DNA of 64,000 nt, taken from the NCBI GenBank assembly GCA_964495935.1, contig CAZBXQ010000008.1, positions 1 to 64,000 of the forward strand, in the 5' to 3' direction. A model generated the notes under the pieces. The model was given only the letters and a program-made list of their open reading frames with translations. It did no database searches and was not told the DNA's origin. This document shows positions 1 to 8,951 of this stretch, in pieces (position 1 is the first letter of the stretch; every line of letters starts with the position of its first letter). This DNA is from JAJYSO01 sp964495935 (GTDB lineage Bacteria; Bacteroidota; Bacteroidia; Flavobacteriales; Flavobacteriaceae). A program made the position numbers and the translations under genes.

Positions 1-61
1 ATAGATATAGATCGCTATTATTCAATAGATTAAAAGTGTTAAAGTAGAATTAGATGAATAC

Positions 62-424
62 ATGAATTCTACTCCTCCCAAGTTTATCTATAAAGAATGG
101 GAGGTTGGAGAACTTCTTAGGGTTTCCAAAAAAATTAGAGAAAATCCCGGTGAAAATTACTCGGTAATTGGAATCTCCAAGGCAACCGGGATAGGAGAGC
201 CGCGATTGCAAGCAGGATTTAAGGAAATGCACGGCTTAACGGTGGCACTCTACATAAAAGAAATGCGTTTGCAAAAAGCAGAACAACTTATTCGTAAAAC
301 AACTTTGAATATTTCTGAAATCGTATATAAGATTGGTTTGTCCAGCAGAAGCTATTTTTCAAGAATTTTTAAACAAAAATATAGATGTTCTCCCTCTGAT
401 TATAAAAGATATTATTTCAAATAA
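62..424 (+). CDS. AraC-type DNA-binding protein, DNA-binding domain only
   Basis: A 120-residue protein that is almost wholly an AraC/XylS double helix-turn-helix domain. The first helix-turn-helix is around ISKATGIGEPRLQAGFKEMHG (residues 40-58) and the second around ISEIVYKIGLSSRSYFSRIFKQ, ending in the usual PSDYKR. Normal family members have 150 or more residues of sensor domain in front. Here only about 40 residues precede it, so this is either a stand-alone domain or the 3' part of a broken regulator whose start lies left of the window. The longer split AraC regulator at 17140-18161 has the same type of C-terminal domain. The targets cannot be told from the sequence. Confidence 0.7.
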   Translation: MNSTPPKFIYKEWEVGELLRVSKKIRENPGENYSVIGISKATGIGEPRLQAGFKEMHGLTVALYIKEMRLQKAEQLIRKTTLNISEIVYKIGLSSRSYFSRIFKQKYRCSPSDYKRYYFK

Positions 425-575
425 AATCTATTGAAAAGAGGGATGATAGGAGGTATATCGTTGATAAATACTGTTGACGTGAATCAGATTATTAGGACAG
501 TTGATTGGAATGGAAATCGAATACTATTTTTTACAGTCTTTTTTAGAAAATTTGAAGGACTTCATAGTTGGAAAC

Positions 576-1655
576 ATGAAACTTAAAGGCCGGCAGGCTA
601 AGAAAATAGTCGGAGATTCAAAAATGACGGCAAAAGCAGCCAACCTGATTTATATGGAGGATAGTCAACTTACGATTTGTCGAAAACGCCGGGGAAAAGG
701 ATTTGCCTATTTTGAAAAGGGGGAGAAAATCAAGGACCCAAAACGTATTAAACACTTTAAATCACTTGTTATCCCGCCGGCTTGGAAAAATGTAAGGATT
801 AACCCCCAACCCAATGGTCATTTACAGGCTTTAGGGGAGGATAATAAAGGCAGAACGCAATATCGTTATCATCCACTTTGGAATAAAATTAGAAATAGTA
901 CCAAATTTTTCAAGATGATGGCTTTTGGAGAGGTTCTTACAGTTATTCGGAAAAGGGTAGAAAAGGATTTGAGACAATCAAAAATGACCAAAACTAAATG
1001 CTTGGCTTTGGTGATTCGCTTAATGGAGAATACACATATCCGTATAGGAAGTAATTATTATGCACGAGAAAATAAATCTTATGGTCTTACTACAATGCGC
1101 GATCGACATGTAATCGCTTCAGAGGGTACGATTAAGTTTGAATTTACGGGAAAAAAGGACGTGCGACATTCCGTTGCGTTAGAAGACGAGCGTCTTCAAA
1201 AATTGGTTATTCAATGTAAGGAGATTACGGGATGGGAGCTTTTCCAATATTATGATGAAGATGGAAAACATCACGCCATCGATAGCGGAATGGTAAATGA
1301 TTATATTCGCGAGATTGGGGGCGATTCCTTTACCGCAAAAGATTTTCGAACCTGGGCAGCCAGTAAAATTTTTTTCAAAAAAATAATACAGTTTGAAAGG
1401 CCGAACAGTAAAAAAAAGCGAAAGAAGAATATTAGAGAAGCTTGCTCCTTTTCTGCACAAAGAATTGGAAACACGCGAAGTGTTTGTAAAAAATATTACA
1501 TCCATCCGGCATTGATTGAAAAATATATCTCGGGGAATCTAAGGAATCATTTAAAGAAAGGAGAAATGTCTTCAGTTGAATCCAGTGCGCTGGATGAGAC
1601 CGAAAAGCTTATGCTTTATAACATTGATAATTATTCCTTTGAGATCAATGATTAA
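576..1655 (+). CDS. DNA topoisomerase IB (eukaryote/poxvirus type)
   Basis: Relaxes supercoiled DNA through a 3'-phosphotyrosine intermediate. The N-terminal clamp is seen in IPPAWKNVRINP and GRTQYRYHP, as in bacterial TopIB. The catalytic core has the arginines in HIRIGSNYYARENKSYGL and TAKDFRTWAAS and the tyrosine in the C-terminal NTRSVCKKYYIHP. The frame is open from a TTG at 501 and has ATGs at 510, 576 and 624. The conserved part starts near 624, so a start at 576 or 624 (about 343-359 residues) fits the family length of about 340-350 better than the longer form. It stands alone, as such genes often do in Bacteroidota. Confidence 0.9.
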   Translation: MKLKGRQAKKIVGDSKMTAKAANLIYMEDSQLTICRKRRGKGFAYFEKGEKIKDPKRIKHFKSLVIPPAWKNVRINPQPNGHLQALGEDNKGRTQYRYHPLWNKIRNSTKFFKMMAFGEVLTVIRKRVEKDLRQSKMTKTKCLALVIRLMENTHIRIGSNYYARENKSYGLTTMRDRHVIASEGTIKFEFTGKKDVRHSVALEDERLQKLVIQCKEITGWELFQYYDEDGKHHAIDSGMVNDYIREIGGDSFTAKDFRTWAASKIFFKKIIQFERPNSKKKRKKNIREACSFSAQRIGNTRSVCKKYYIHPALIEKYISGNLRNHLKKGEMSSVESSALDETEKLMLYNIDNYSFEIND

Positions 1656-1724
1656 TGTACCCGGATATTATTCAAAGCTACCCTGATTAGGAAAAGATAA
1701 ATCTCTTGATGAATTAAACTAAAT

Positions 1725-2144
1725 ATGAAAGAAATAGGAAAGTTGATGGGTATTGGAATGGTCAGCGGGACAGTATTGGCACTCTTTCTGAAATTAATTC
1801 AATTTTTAACGGGAAATAAAGCCTATCGCCTTCTATTTGATGTGAGTTATATTCCTTTTTTAAAAAACCTCAAGCCGGTCTGGCTTGCGAGAGGTATTTT
1901 TCATTTTGGTACTTGTATTGGGAGTATTATAGTTTTATACGAATTACTTTCCCCCTTTAAATGGCAAAAAAACATGTCTTCTTATTTGCTCATCATTGGA
2001 GTAGGAAGCACAGCGTTATTTTTTTTAACACTTTTAGCTGAGGATACCCCTGCCATTACTGATTTTTATGCCTGGACTTATTGGGTTTTAGGACATCTCC
2101 TATTCAGTTGGACCACAGTTATTTTAATACAGAAATATGTATGA
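1725..2144 (+). CDS. Small integral membrane protein, unknown function
   Basis: A 139-residue protein with about four hydrophobic helices: residues 8-27, around 55-74, 85-105 and 115-137. Loops are short and no catalytic motif is seen. It follows topoisomerase IB by 69 bases on the same strand, but the genes are not obviously related. I do not recognise the family. The evenly spaced membrane segments and an ATG start support a real gene. Confidence 0.65.
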   Translation: MKEIGKLMGIGMVSGTVLALFLKLIQFLTGNKAYRLLFDVSYIPFLKNLKPVWLARGIFHFGTCIGSIIVLYELLSPFKWQKNMSSYLLIIGVGSTALFFLTLLAEDTPAITDFYAWTYWVLGHLLFSWTTVILIQKYV

Positions 2145-2170
2145 TAAAATAGACCTGTTGGATTTTTAAA

Positions 2171-2632
2171 TTAAAATATTTTGGGTAAAAACATTCCTGT
2201 TTTTTGTTTATAGTTTTGGTATTTAGGATACCGATGAAGAAGCAGACGTTCTTCTTCAAAAGCTTTTTTGACGAAAAATATAACGGCAATTATAAAAATT
2301 ATAAACTTAGATAAACTGCTGAAAATCAGAGTAAAACCGAATAATAAGATCATAATTCCAAGATAGATAGGATGACGGATCTTTCTGTAAATACCTGTAG
2401 TAATTAATCTTCCTTTTGGGGAAGGACTGATATATGGAGATAATACGTTATTTAATGTTCCTGCCCCGACAATGCTTAAAATGAAACCTGAAACAGCAAG
2501 AAGGATCCCAATCCAATGCCAACTATCAGATAATGCAAAACCGTATAGGTTGGGAAAGGCAAAAAAAATAAATAAAATCAACATTTGTATGGAAAGAAAA
2601 ATAATATCCTTAACTCTATTTTGTGGTGTCAT
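2171..2632 (-). CDS. Isoprenylcysteine carboxyl methyltransferase (ICMT)-like membrane protein
   Basis: A 153-residue membrane protein of the ICMT/PEMT group. Hydrophobic helices lie at about 10-28, 36-58 and 93-125. The family signature is in the second half: GRLITTGIYRKIRHPIYLG followed by FEEERLL and the Y..Y...T.MFLP tail. These are the SAM-binding and lipid-facing parts of integral membrane methyltransferases. Bacterial members rarely have a known substrate, and protein prenylation is not expected, so only 'membrane-bound methyltransferase-like' can be claimed. It converges on the membrane protein at 1725-2144. Confidence 0.8.
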   Translation of the reverse strand: MTPQNRVKDIIFLSIQMLILFIFFAFPNLYGFALSDSWHWIGILLAVSGFILSIVGAGTLNNVLSPYISPSPKGRLITTGIYRKIRHPIYLGIMILLFGFTLIFSSLSKFIIFIIAVIFFVKKAFEEERLLLHRYPKYQNYKQKTGMFLPKIF

Positions 2633-2700
2633 AAGTTTTCATGATTGTTTGATGATTCAGAAATTTCTGTAAAATTGAATTTTTTACGATGTTGGACATT

Positions 2701-2853
2701 GAGGTCATTTAAACTTTTGAGATTGAAGCGAAAAATAGAGATTATTGTTCCAGATAACGGCTTTTTTGCAGAGCATAGCCATAGCTACGGTCGAAATAAA
2801 TGTGGGACAATAAGATCATTTTACAGCCAATTTTTGGAAGTATGAATGACCTC
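2701..2853. repeat. MITE-like repeat, copy 1
   Basis: A 153-base non-coding segment bounded by inverted ends: GAGGTCATT at 2701-2709 and AATGACCTC at 2845-2853. ATT sits just outside each end, which could be a short target duplication. Most of it recurs in the same orientation at 6320-6479, including blocks such as TTGAAGCGAAAAATAGAGAT and the CATAGC...ACGGTCGAAA segment. It has no reading frame of its own, so it would need a transposase in trans. It fills the otherwise empty stretch 2633-3031; nothing else is seen there. Confidence 0.7.
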
Positions 2854-3031
2854 ATTGTATTATTTTCTTTTTTGCACCTGCTTCCCAGCGATTTTTTTAA
2901 CCGGAAATTCTAATCGTAAGTAAACCTGATTTTACCCATATTTTATAATCGAGTTGAATTGAATACTTATGTCGATACATTTTATTGAATTTTTGAATTT
3001 CAAGATATATTCTGGTTAAAAAATGAAATTC

Positions 3032-4039
3032 TCATCGCTGAATAAAGTGCTCAAAGGTTTTGGGTTCCACGTGAAGTTTTCTTTCTTTTGGAAGCGTTTT
3101 AAAAAATGTAATGGTCTTTTGTAAACCATCTTTTCGAGTTATTTTTGGATGCCAATCTAATATCTTTTTTGCTTTGGATATATCAGGTTCTCGTCGTAAC
3201 GGGTCACCTACAGGTAATGGTTTTTTTTTCATCTTAACCTTAATTCCGGCAAGATGACATAGTTCTTCTGCCAACTGAATAATACTGATTTCCTCTGGAT
3301 TTCCTATATTAATGGGATATTTGTGATGACTCAATAATACCTTATAGACCCCGTCAATCAGATCATTTACATAACAAAAGGAGCGGGTTTGTTGACCATC
3401 CCCAAAAATGGTTAATGGTTTATTGTCTAAGATTTGGCGAATAAAAGTGGGAATTACTCTACCATCGTTAAGGCGCATTCGAGGGCCATAGGTATTGAAA
3501 ATCCTGACGATTGCGGTATCGACCTTGTGGAAGCGGTTATAAGCCATAGTCAAAGCCTCCATAAAACGTTTGGCTTCGTCATAAACACTGCGCGGGCCAA
3601 TGGTATCCACATTTCCATAATAAGTTTCTTTTTGCGGATGTTCTAAGGGGTTTCCATAAACTTCGGAAGTCGAGGCAATCAGGATTCGTGCGTTTTTCTC
3701 TTTGGCCAGCCCCAATAATTTATAAGTTCCTAAAGACCCGGCCTTTAAGGTTTGGATGGGAATTTTTAAATAATCAACCGGGCTGGCGGGTGAGGCAAAA
3801 TGTAAAATATAATCTAATTTTCCAGGAATATGAACAAAGTTGGTAATGTCATATTCATAAAAAGAGAAATCTTTAATCCCGGTTAAATGATCCAGATTGG
3901 CCAGATTTCCGGTAATAAGATTATCCATGCCAATCACCTCATGACCTTCTTCCAAAAATTTATCGCAGAGATGAGAGCCCAAGAAACCTGCTGCTCCGGT
4001 AATTAAGACACGTTTCTTTGAGCTACTCATTTTTGGCAA
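3032..4039 (-). CDS. UDP-glucuronate decarboxylase (UDP-xylose synthase), extended SDR
   Basis: Converts UDP-glucuronate to UDP-xylose using bound NAD. The N-terminal Rossmann motif is GAAGFLGSHL (about residues 15-24). The catalytic Tyr and Lys are in SVYDEAKRFMEAL, with a serine in IASTSEVYGNP. The GPRMRLNDGRVIPTF segment and GDPLRREPDISKAK are typical of the UXS branch of NAD-dependent epimerases. At 335 residues it is full length. The start may be the first Met or the fourth residue Met. It is followed by a dehydrogenase and lies in a region with several sugar genes, so a role in surface polysaccharide supply is likely. Confidence 0.9.
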   Translation of the reverse strand: MPKMSSSKKRVLITGAAGFLGSHLCDKFLEEGHEVIGMDNLITGNLANLDHLTGIKDFSFYEYDITNFVHIPGKLDYILHFASPASPVDYLKIPIQTLKAGSLGTYKLLGLAKEKNARILIASTSEVYGNPLEHPQKETYYGNVDTIGPRSVYDEAKRFMEALTMAYNRFHKVDTAIVRIFNTYGPRMRLNDGRVIPTFIRQILDNKPLTIFGDGQQTRSFCYVNDLIDGVYKVLLSHHKYPINIGNPEEISIIQLAEELCHLAGIKVKMKKKPLPVGDPLRREPDISKAKKILDWHPKITRKDGLQKTITFFKTLPKERKLHVEPKTFEHFIQR

Positions 4040-4241
4040 GTTTTAGGAAGCTACTGATTTTATTGTTTTCGGCCTCTTTTTGATAGAGAAACATCACATT
4101 ACTTTTAGTAACATCACTTATGACTTTCTTGCTAAAAACCGGGGTTGAGTTTTCTTTGATCGGTATCACTCTATCTCTGTCATTTCTCCGTTTTTTGAGA
4201 ATTTGCTGATTTGTTGATTTTTTTGTGCCTATTGCTTTCAT
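4023..4241 (-). CDS. Small basic protein of unknown function
   Basis: A 72-residue Lys/Arg/Asn-rich frame directly upstream of the UDP-glucuronate decarboxylase, overlapping its start by 17 bases. It has no recognisable motif and no membrane segment. The overlap would suit a co-transcribed small gene, but the frame could also be chance. It is kept only because it fills the gap before the decarboxylase on the same strand. Confidence 0.3.
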   Translation of the reverse strand: MKAIGTKKSTNQQILKKRRNDRDRVIPIKENSTPVFSKKVISDVTKSNVMFLYQKEAENNKISSFLKLAKNE

Positions 4242-4406
4242 AATTGATTCGTTTTTATATTGATTTTTAATACTTAATAATTTGCCTATCTATTTTAATG
4301 ATTTTGGTTTTATAGTTTTTTAAATAAGGGGTAACCACATAGATTTCTGCTTAAAGAACCTCAGCTGATAGATCCTCAGTTCCATATCTTTTTTGAACTG
4401 GGAGAA

Positions 4407-5444
4407 TTATTTATTGTTTTCATATACGGCTAAACCTTTTATAAAACCTTCTGGTCTTTTTTTTAAATAGTTTAATCCTTGAGCTAAATCTTGGAGAGGA
4501 AATCGGTGTGTAAAGAGCTCGAATGGATTTATGCGTTTTTCCTCAATGGCAGCAATGGCACTTTTGATCCCCTTTATATACTCTTTGGGGTCTCTTTCAT
4601 GGGCATTGATCATATCGATCCCACGCCAATTCAACATTTGCATATTTACTGTACGTATGCCGCCTTGATGATAGCCTACCACGACCAGTTTCCCTCTCGT
4701 TCGAGTAATTTCGATACCTAAGTTGAGTGGCCATTCTTTACCCGTACACTCCAGTGTTTTATCACAAAGTTTATCAGCTGTGAGATCTTTTATTTTTTTA
4801 ATAATTCGGTAATGATCATCTAATTTTATACAGTAGTGAGCCCCCATTCTCCTCGCCATCTCTAAAGAAAAATCGCGCTTTGAAATGGCAATGACCTCAC
4901 AACCTTTGTCTTTTAAGAGCTGAATTAATAGCAGGCCCATAAAACCACAGCCAATAACGGCTACTTTATCCTTGGGTAGCGGATTGGTCCTTTTATAAAT
5001 GTTCATAGCACAGCCCAGGGGCTCCCCCGGAAAAGCCTTGTTTGCTAAGGAATCGGGGAGTGTTACAATACTTTCTGCTTGAGCCCAATCATATTGAGCA
5101 AAGGCATTATAGGTGAGGGCCGCAACATTTTTTCCTATTAACTCTTTATTTACATTTTTTCCTACAGCATCTACAATTCCCCAGCCTTCATGCCCGGGGG
5201 CCCCAACGGTAATAGGGTAGGTGAACCACTTACGCCCTTCCCAAACAGGTAAATTTGAAGCACATATGCCACTCCCTTTCAACTTTATCCGCACTTCTCC
5301 CTCTTCAGGTTGTAGGATAGGTGTATCAACCACTTTAAACTTCTTTGGAGCAGCTATCATTCCTGCCTTCATAAACTTAGTGGTAGTAGAAGGGTAGGAG
5401 TTTGAATTTCGTTTACTTTCTATTTTACTTTTTAAGGAATCCAT
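4407..5444 (-). CDS. Zinc-type medium-chain alcohol dehydrogenase family protein
   Basis: A 345-residue NAD(P)-dependent oxidoreductase of the MDR superfamily. The catalytic domain carries GSGICASNLPVWEG (the Cys that usually binds the active-site zinc) and APGHEGWGIV (the GHE motif). The nucleotide-binding fold has VIGCGFMGLLLIQLL. The four-Cys structural zinc loop of many alcohol dehydrogenases is not evident. Residues 1-25 are polar and not part of the fold, so the start may be the internal Met in TKFMKAGMIAAP. The substrate is unknown: sugar, polyol or alcohol are all possible. Confidence 0.85.
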   Translation of the reverse strand: MDSLKSKIESKRNSNSYPSTTTKFMKAGMIAAPKKFKVVDTPILQPEEGEVRIKLKGSGICASNLPVWEGRKWFTYPITVGAPGHEGWGIVDAVGKNVNKELIGKNVAALTYNAFAQYDWAQAESIVTLPDSLANKAFPGEPLGCAMNIYKRTNPLPKDKVAVIGCGFMGLLLIQLLKDKGCEVIAISKRDFSLEMARRMGAHYCIKLDDHYRIIKKIKDLTADKLCDKTLECTGKEWPLNLGIEITRTRGKLVVVGYHQGGIRTVNMQMLNWRGIDMINAHERDPKEYIKGIKSAIAAIEEKRINPFELFTHRFPLQDLAQGLNYLKKRPEGFIKGLAVYENNK

Positions 5445-6099
5445 ATTTGTAGTATTTGTTGAAGCTGCCCAATGTTACCTCTGAGATCGGAGCCAAAAGA
5501 TTAGGTTATTGCTCTTTGGGAGTTAATGGCAATAGTATAATATAATCTATGGGTTTTATTCTTTAGCTATGGCCAATTACAATCACTTATTCTTTTTTAT
5601 AATGCGTATGTTATAGCTATTGCTTTTTATACTATAACCTCATATCGTATGGCTAAATTAGAAATTATGTCATTTTAAAATTAACTGGATAGGGAAGCTT
5701 CTTGATCTTTTTACAGGAATAGAGGATATAGATGTTAGAAGATAAAATAGAGTCTAATTACGACAAGAGAAGGTTTCTCATCCTTTTAAAAATTCACACG
5801 AAATTTGTATTTTTTAAATTGTTGTTCTGTTGCATTAAACTTTTCCACTCGTGAATCGATAGGATAATTTGATTTTCTTAATGGAGCTCATTTAAACTTT
5901 TGAATTTCTATGTGAACTTCCACAAGTCCCGTATTATGGACTCATTTTGTTAATTCTTTTTTGGCCGTCTGTACTCTTGAATGATAAATAAAAATTATAT
6001 GTTATCGTCGTTTATAGACGGTGGATCAGATACAGTTATTCTGGACTTTAGATGTGAGCCTCAATTGAATTTTAAAACATGGAGTTCACAAACAATATT
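5445..6099. other. Non-coding stretch with a repeat fragment
   Basis: No convincing gene. Positions 5884-5904 read GGAGCTCATTTAAACTTTTG, close to the left end of the MITE-like repeats at 2701 and 6320, and are probably a remnant of a further copy. The rest is AT-rich sequence with no feature I can support. Confidence 0.4.
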
Positions 6100-6228
6100 C
6101 TATGATTTTGGTTTTCTTGACTTTTTACGTCGTATTTGTTCTTCCTCAGCAATGAGACGACGATATTCTTTTTGTTTTTGTCGTTCACGTTCATTGGCAC
6201 TCTGCTTTTTTTTGACATGTTTTTTCAT
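6100..6228 (-). CDS. Very small highly charged protein
   Basis: A 42-residue frame starting MKKHVKKKQSANERERQKQK and ending in a Lys/Arg-rich tail. It is almost entirely Lys, Arg, Glu and Gln, so it would be a charged, probably helical peptide. The opposite strand also has an open frame (5981-6274), but that one is Phe/Cys/Ser-rich and looks like the mirror image of this gene. Such short basic proteins are common in flavobacteria. No function is known to me. Confidence 0.5.
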   Translation of the reverse strand: MKKHVKKKQSANERERQKQKEYRRLIAEEEQIRRKKSRKPKS

Positions 6229-6319
6229 GATGATTGATTTTATAAGCAAAACTGTACATCTTTATGCTGAATAATGCATTGAAAAAAATAAATTTTTGAC
6301 CTTATTCATTTTAGAAAAT

Positions 6320-6479
6320 GAGGTGGTTTAAACTTTTGGGATTGAAGCGAAAAATAGAGATTATTGTTCCGGATGACGGCTTTTTTGTAGAGCATAGCAT
6401 AGTTACGGTCGAAAAAAAGACTAAATCCGGGGCAATAAGATCATTTTGCAGCCCATTTTTGAAAGTTTAAATGACCCTC
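6320..6479. repeat. MITE-like repeat, copy 2
   Basis: The second copy of the repeat at 2701-2853, about 160 bases. It starts GAGGTGGTTTAAACTTTTGG and ends AAATGACCCTC; its ends are more worn than in copy 1. The inside keeps the long shared blocks and differs by point changes and a few inserted bases. It lies between the small charged gene at 6100 and the Rieske protein gene. Nothing else is seen in 6229-6860. Confidence 0.7.
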
Positions 6480-6860
6480 AATATGGGGAGCTATATAAAA
6501 GGGTAAAAACGGAAGAAAAAAGCAGTAGCTAAACGCCCGGGATATTCGGTGAGTTCTCCTTATTCTATGGCTGCTGCATCTTTTGACTCTATACAATAGA
6601 AGTGAATGAGCTCTTGGATATTATGGTCAATAGAATGATTTGAGATGATTTAATCAGATCTTGATACGCCATGTTTTAGAAGATATTCTCCTGTATAAAA
6701 CAGGAGGGAAGCCCATCAAACCCAGCCCAACACTTATGTAATACTATCAATCTAAAATGGTATAGCATCAAACAGCGGAAAATAAAACTCGTAGTTTAGA
6801 GTGTATTTCTCTTCGGAAAACCCAAAGATAACATTAATTAATCCTATAAATATTTATATT

Positions 6861-7739
6861 ATGATGGAAAAAGATGTAGAGAAGTCTATTGATAATATGG
6901 ACTGGCTCGATCAAATAAGTGATAAACTACAACCTGCTATTTTGGAGATATATGACCGGGCAGGAGAAAAAGGGAAGAAAGCTAAAAATGTTATGCATGG
7001 AACCTGGTTAGGACATCCGTTTCATTCATTATTAACAGATGTTCCAATGGGGGCTTGGACGGTCGCAGCCATGTTAGATATGGCCGAGCTTAAAGGTATA
7101 AAAGGATATACCAAAGGAGCTGATGCAGCTGTAGGAGTGGGTTTGGCTGGTGCTGCAAGTGCTGCTATAGCTGGATTGACCGATTGGACAGGCACCCAAG
7201 GGAAAGCTCGGAAAATAGGATTACTTCACGGACTGCTTAATATTACGGCAACCGGTTTGTATGCAGCTTCTCTGATCTTACGAAAAATCAAAGCAACCCG
7301 AAAGGCGGGAATTGCAATTTCCTTCTTAGGCTATGGGGCAACCACTGCCGCCGGTTATTTGGGAGGAAAATTGGTTTTTGATCAGCAAACAGGAGTCAAC
7401 CATGCTTTTCGGGAGGATTATCCACAAGAGTTTGTTGAGGTTTGTGATGAAGAAGAGGTGAAAGAAGGTGAACTGAAATGTGCAAAGGCCGGTGAAATTC
7501 CTCTTGTGATAATCCGAAATAAAAATAAAATTTATGCCTTGAGTAATATCTGTTCTCACGCCGGCGGACCTCTATGCAAAGGAGAAATGGTTGGAGAAGA
7601 ATCTATTCAATGTCCCTGGCATGGCTCTGTTTTTTCTTTTAAAGATGGAAAAGTGATCAATGGACCTGCTACAGAAAAGCAGCCTGGTTTTGAAACCCGA
7701 ATTATAGACGGAAAAGTATATGTGAGGAAGCAGGAGTAG
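6861..7739 (+). CDS. Membrane protein with DUF2231 domain and C-terminal Rieske iron-sulfur domain
   Basis: Residues 1-175 form a DUF2231-like membrane part with about four hydrophobic segments, including HPFHSLLTDVPMGAWTVAAM. Residues 190-292 are a Rieske [2Fe-2S] domain with both cluster motifs, CSHAGGPLCKG (C-x-H) and CPWHGSVF (C-x-x-H). This suggests a membrane-anchored electron carrier; the partner is unknown. The frame stays open upstream to 6801, but ATGATG at 6861 is where the conserved part begins. A weak hairpin at 7750-7769 separates it from the convergent LigD gene. Confidence 0.85.
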   Translation: MMEKDVEKSIDNMDWLDQISDKLQPAILEIYDRAGEKGKKAKNVMHGTWLGHPFHSLLTDVPMGAWTVAAMLDMAELKGIKGYTKGADAAVGVGLAGAASAAIAGLTDWTGTQGKARKIGLLHGLLNITATGLYAASLILRKIKATRKAGIAISFLGYGATTAAGYLGGKLVFDQQTGVNHAFREDYPQEFVEVCDEEEVKEGELKCAKAGEIPLVIIRNKNKIYALSNICSHAGGPLCKGEMVGEESIQCPWHGSVFSFKDGKVINGPATEKQPGFETRIIDGKVYVRKQE

Positions 7740-7749
7740 CTTAACACTC

Positions 7750-7773
7750 CCCCTATTTTGATTCAGGGGTTTT
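7750..7773 (+). terminator. Possible terminator between convergent genes
   Basis: CCCCT at 7750-7754 pairs with AGGGG at 7765-7769, followed by TTTTG. It lies between the stop of the Rieske gene and the end of the LigD-polymerase gene. The stem is only five base pairs, so the call is tentative. Confidence 0.4.
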
Positions 7774-7775
7774 GC

Positions 7776-8570
7776 TTAATATAAATTCGTTTTTAAGTTG
7801 AATTGATCTGCACGATGGAGATTTTTTAAATCATTCCAATCGATGGGCATTGCAATTCCTGCTACCGGGTTGGGGCGCAACGAATAAGGACAGATGGAAG
7901 TCTGCCCATAGGAGTTGCGTAGATAGTCCAGAAAGATCTTATTGCCCCGATTCTTTTTTCGCATTTCAGTAGTGAAAAGTTTGGGATATTCTGAGGTCAG
8001 TTCTGCCGCCATTGCTTTGATCTTTTCCCGCACCGAATCAAACCTATGGGTTCTTCTTACCCTATACCAAAGATGTAGTCCGGTTTGGCCAGTAGTCATA
8101 AGTCTTGGATTATGATTTCTTTTTCTCAAATATTCGGCCACCAGTGTAGCCGCTTCTTTTAATTTTGAAAAATTATTATCTGCGGGATCTAAATCAAAAA
8201 TGATTTTATCAGGTTTTTTGAGTTGATCTCGTTTTGCTGGCCATATATGAAAACTGACTGTTCCTTGATTGACCAAGTAGATCAACGCTTTTTGGGTGTT
8301 GCAATAGACTTGGTTGTTAACACCTTCTTTCGTGGAAATGCGGACGATTTTGATAAAAGAAGGGAAGTATTCAGCCGCTTTTTTTTGATAAAATCCCGGG
8401 CTGGAAATCCCTTCAGGAAATCGTTGTATGGTTAAGGGACGGTCCTTCAGGAAGGGAAGTATCTTATCTGAATGATCCCGATAGTATTTCAGGACATCCA
8501 ATTTAGTGATGTGAGCTTCTGGGAAAATAATTTTTTCTGGATGCGTTATTTCAATGTTATAGATTTTCAT
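7776..8570 (-). CDS. LigD-type polymerase/primase domain protein (NHEJ polymerase)
   Basis: A stand-alone copy of the archaeo-eukaryotic primase-like polymerase domain of DNA ligase D, 264 residues. Visible motifs are HPEKIIFPEAHITKLDVLKYY at the start, the catalytic acidic motif IIFDLDPADNNF, TTGQTGLHLWYRV, and SICPYSLRPNPVAGIAMPIDW near the end. In LigD this domain fills gaps at double-strand breaks. No ligase, phosphoesterase or Ku gene is in the window, so its partners would be elsewhere in the genome. Confidence 0.88.
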   Translation of the reverse strand: MKIYNIEITHPEKIIFPEAHITKLDVLKYYRDHSDKILPFLKDRPLTIQRFPEGISSPGFYQKKAAEYFPSFIKIVRISTKEGVNNQVYCNTQKALIYLVNQGTVSFHIWPAKRDQLKKPDKIIFDLDPADNNFSKLKEAATLVAEYLRKRNHNPRLMTTGQTGLHLWYRVRRTHRFDSVREKIKAMAAELTSEYPKLFTTEMRKKNRGNKIFLDYLRNSYGQTSICPYSLRPNPVAGIAMPIDWNDLKNLHRADQFNLKTNLY

Positions 8571-8951
8571 TTCGTTTACTCGTTTTTAATTTAACTTCTG
8601 ATTTTTTTTAAGTGCTGTTTTTATGGAGGTCTGACCTCTTTTTCCTTTTCATCGGAAAATCAACTTTTAATTTTAAAGAACACTGTGTTTTTGCAAAAAA
8701 CCAAAATCTTCTAAAAGACCTAAAATACACAGTTTTAAAAGGAATTATTAAAGCAAAAACGAAGAATATGTTCTCTTTTAAACAGAATTTTTAGGGGGAT
8801 AACCGGCTTATTATATTTCGATCTGAGATGAAAAAGCGTCTGTATTCGTTTTTACGGAACTCATTTATTTTTTTAAAGCTAAGAAAAAAAACAAATGAGC
8901 ACCCATTTGGCTTTTGTCTCATGTAATTTTTGAAAAATTAAAATTGCTGTT
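8571..8951. other. Intergenic stretch between divergent genes
   Basis: AT-rich sequence between the minus-strand LigD-type gene and the plus-strand GH130 gene. It must carry both promoters. A short open frame (8612-8794) is Phe/Lys-rich and without motif, so I did not call it. No repeat or strong hairpin was seen. Confidence 0.4.

Noticed and set aside
5981..6274. Plus-strand gene of 97 codons
   Set aside because: Composition (Phe, Cys, Arg, Ser runs) is that of a mirror image; the minus-strand frame at 6100-6228 is the better gene.
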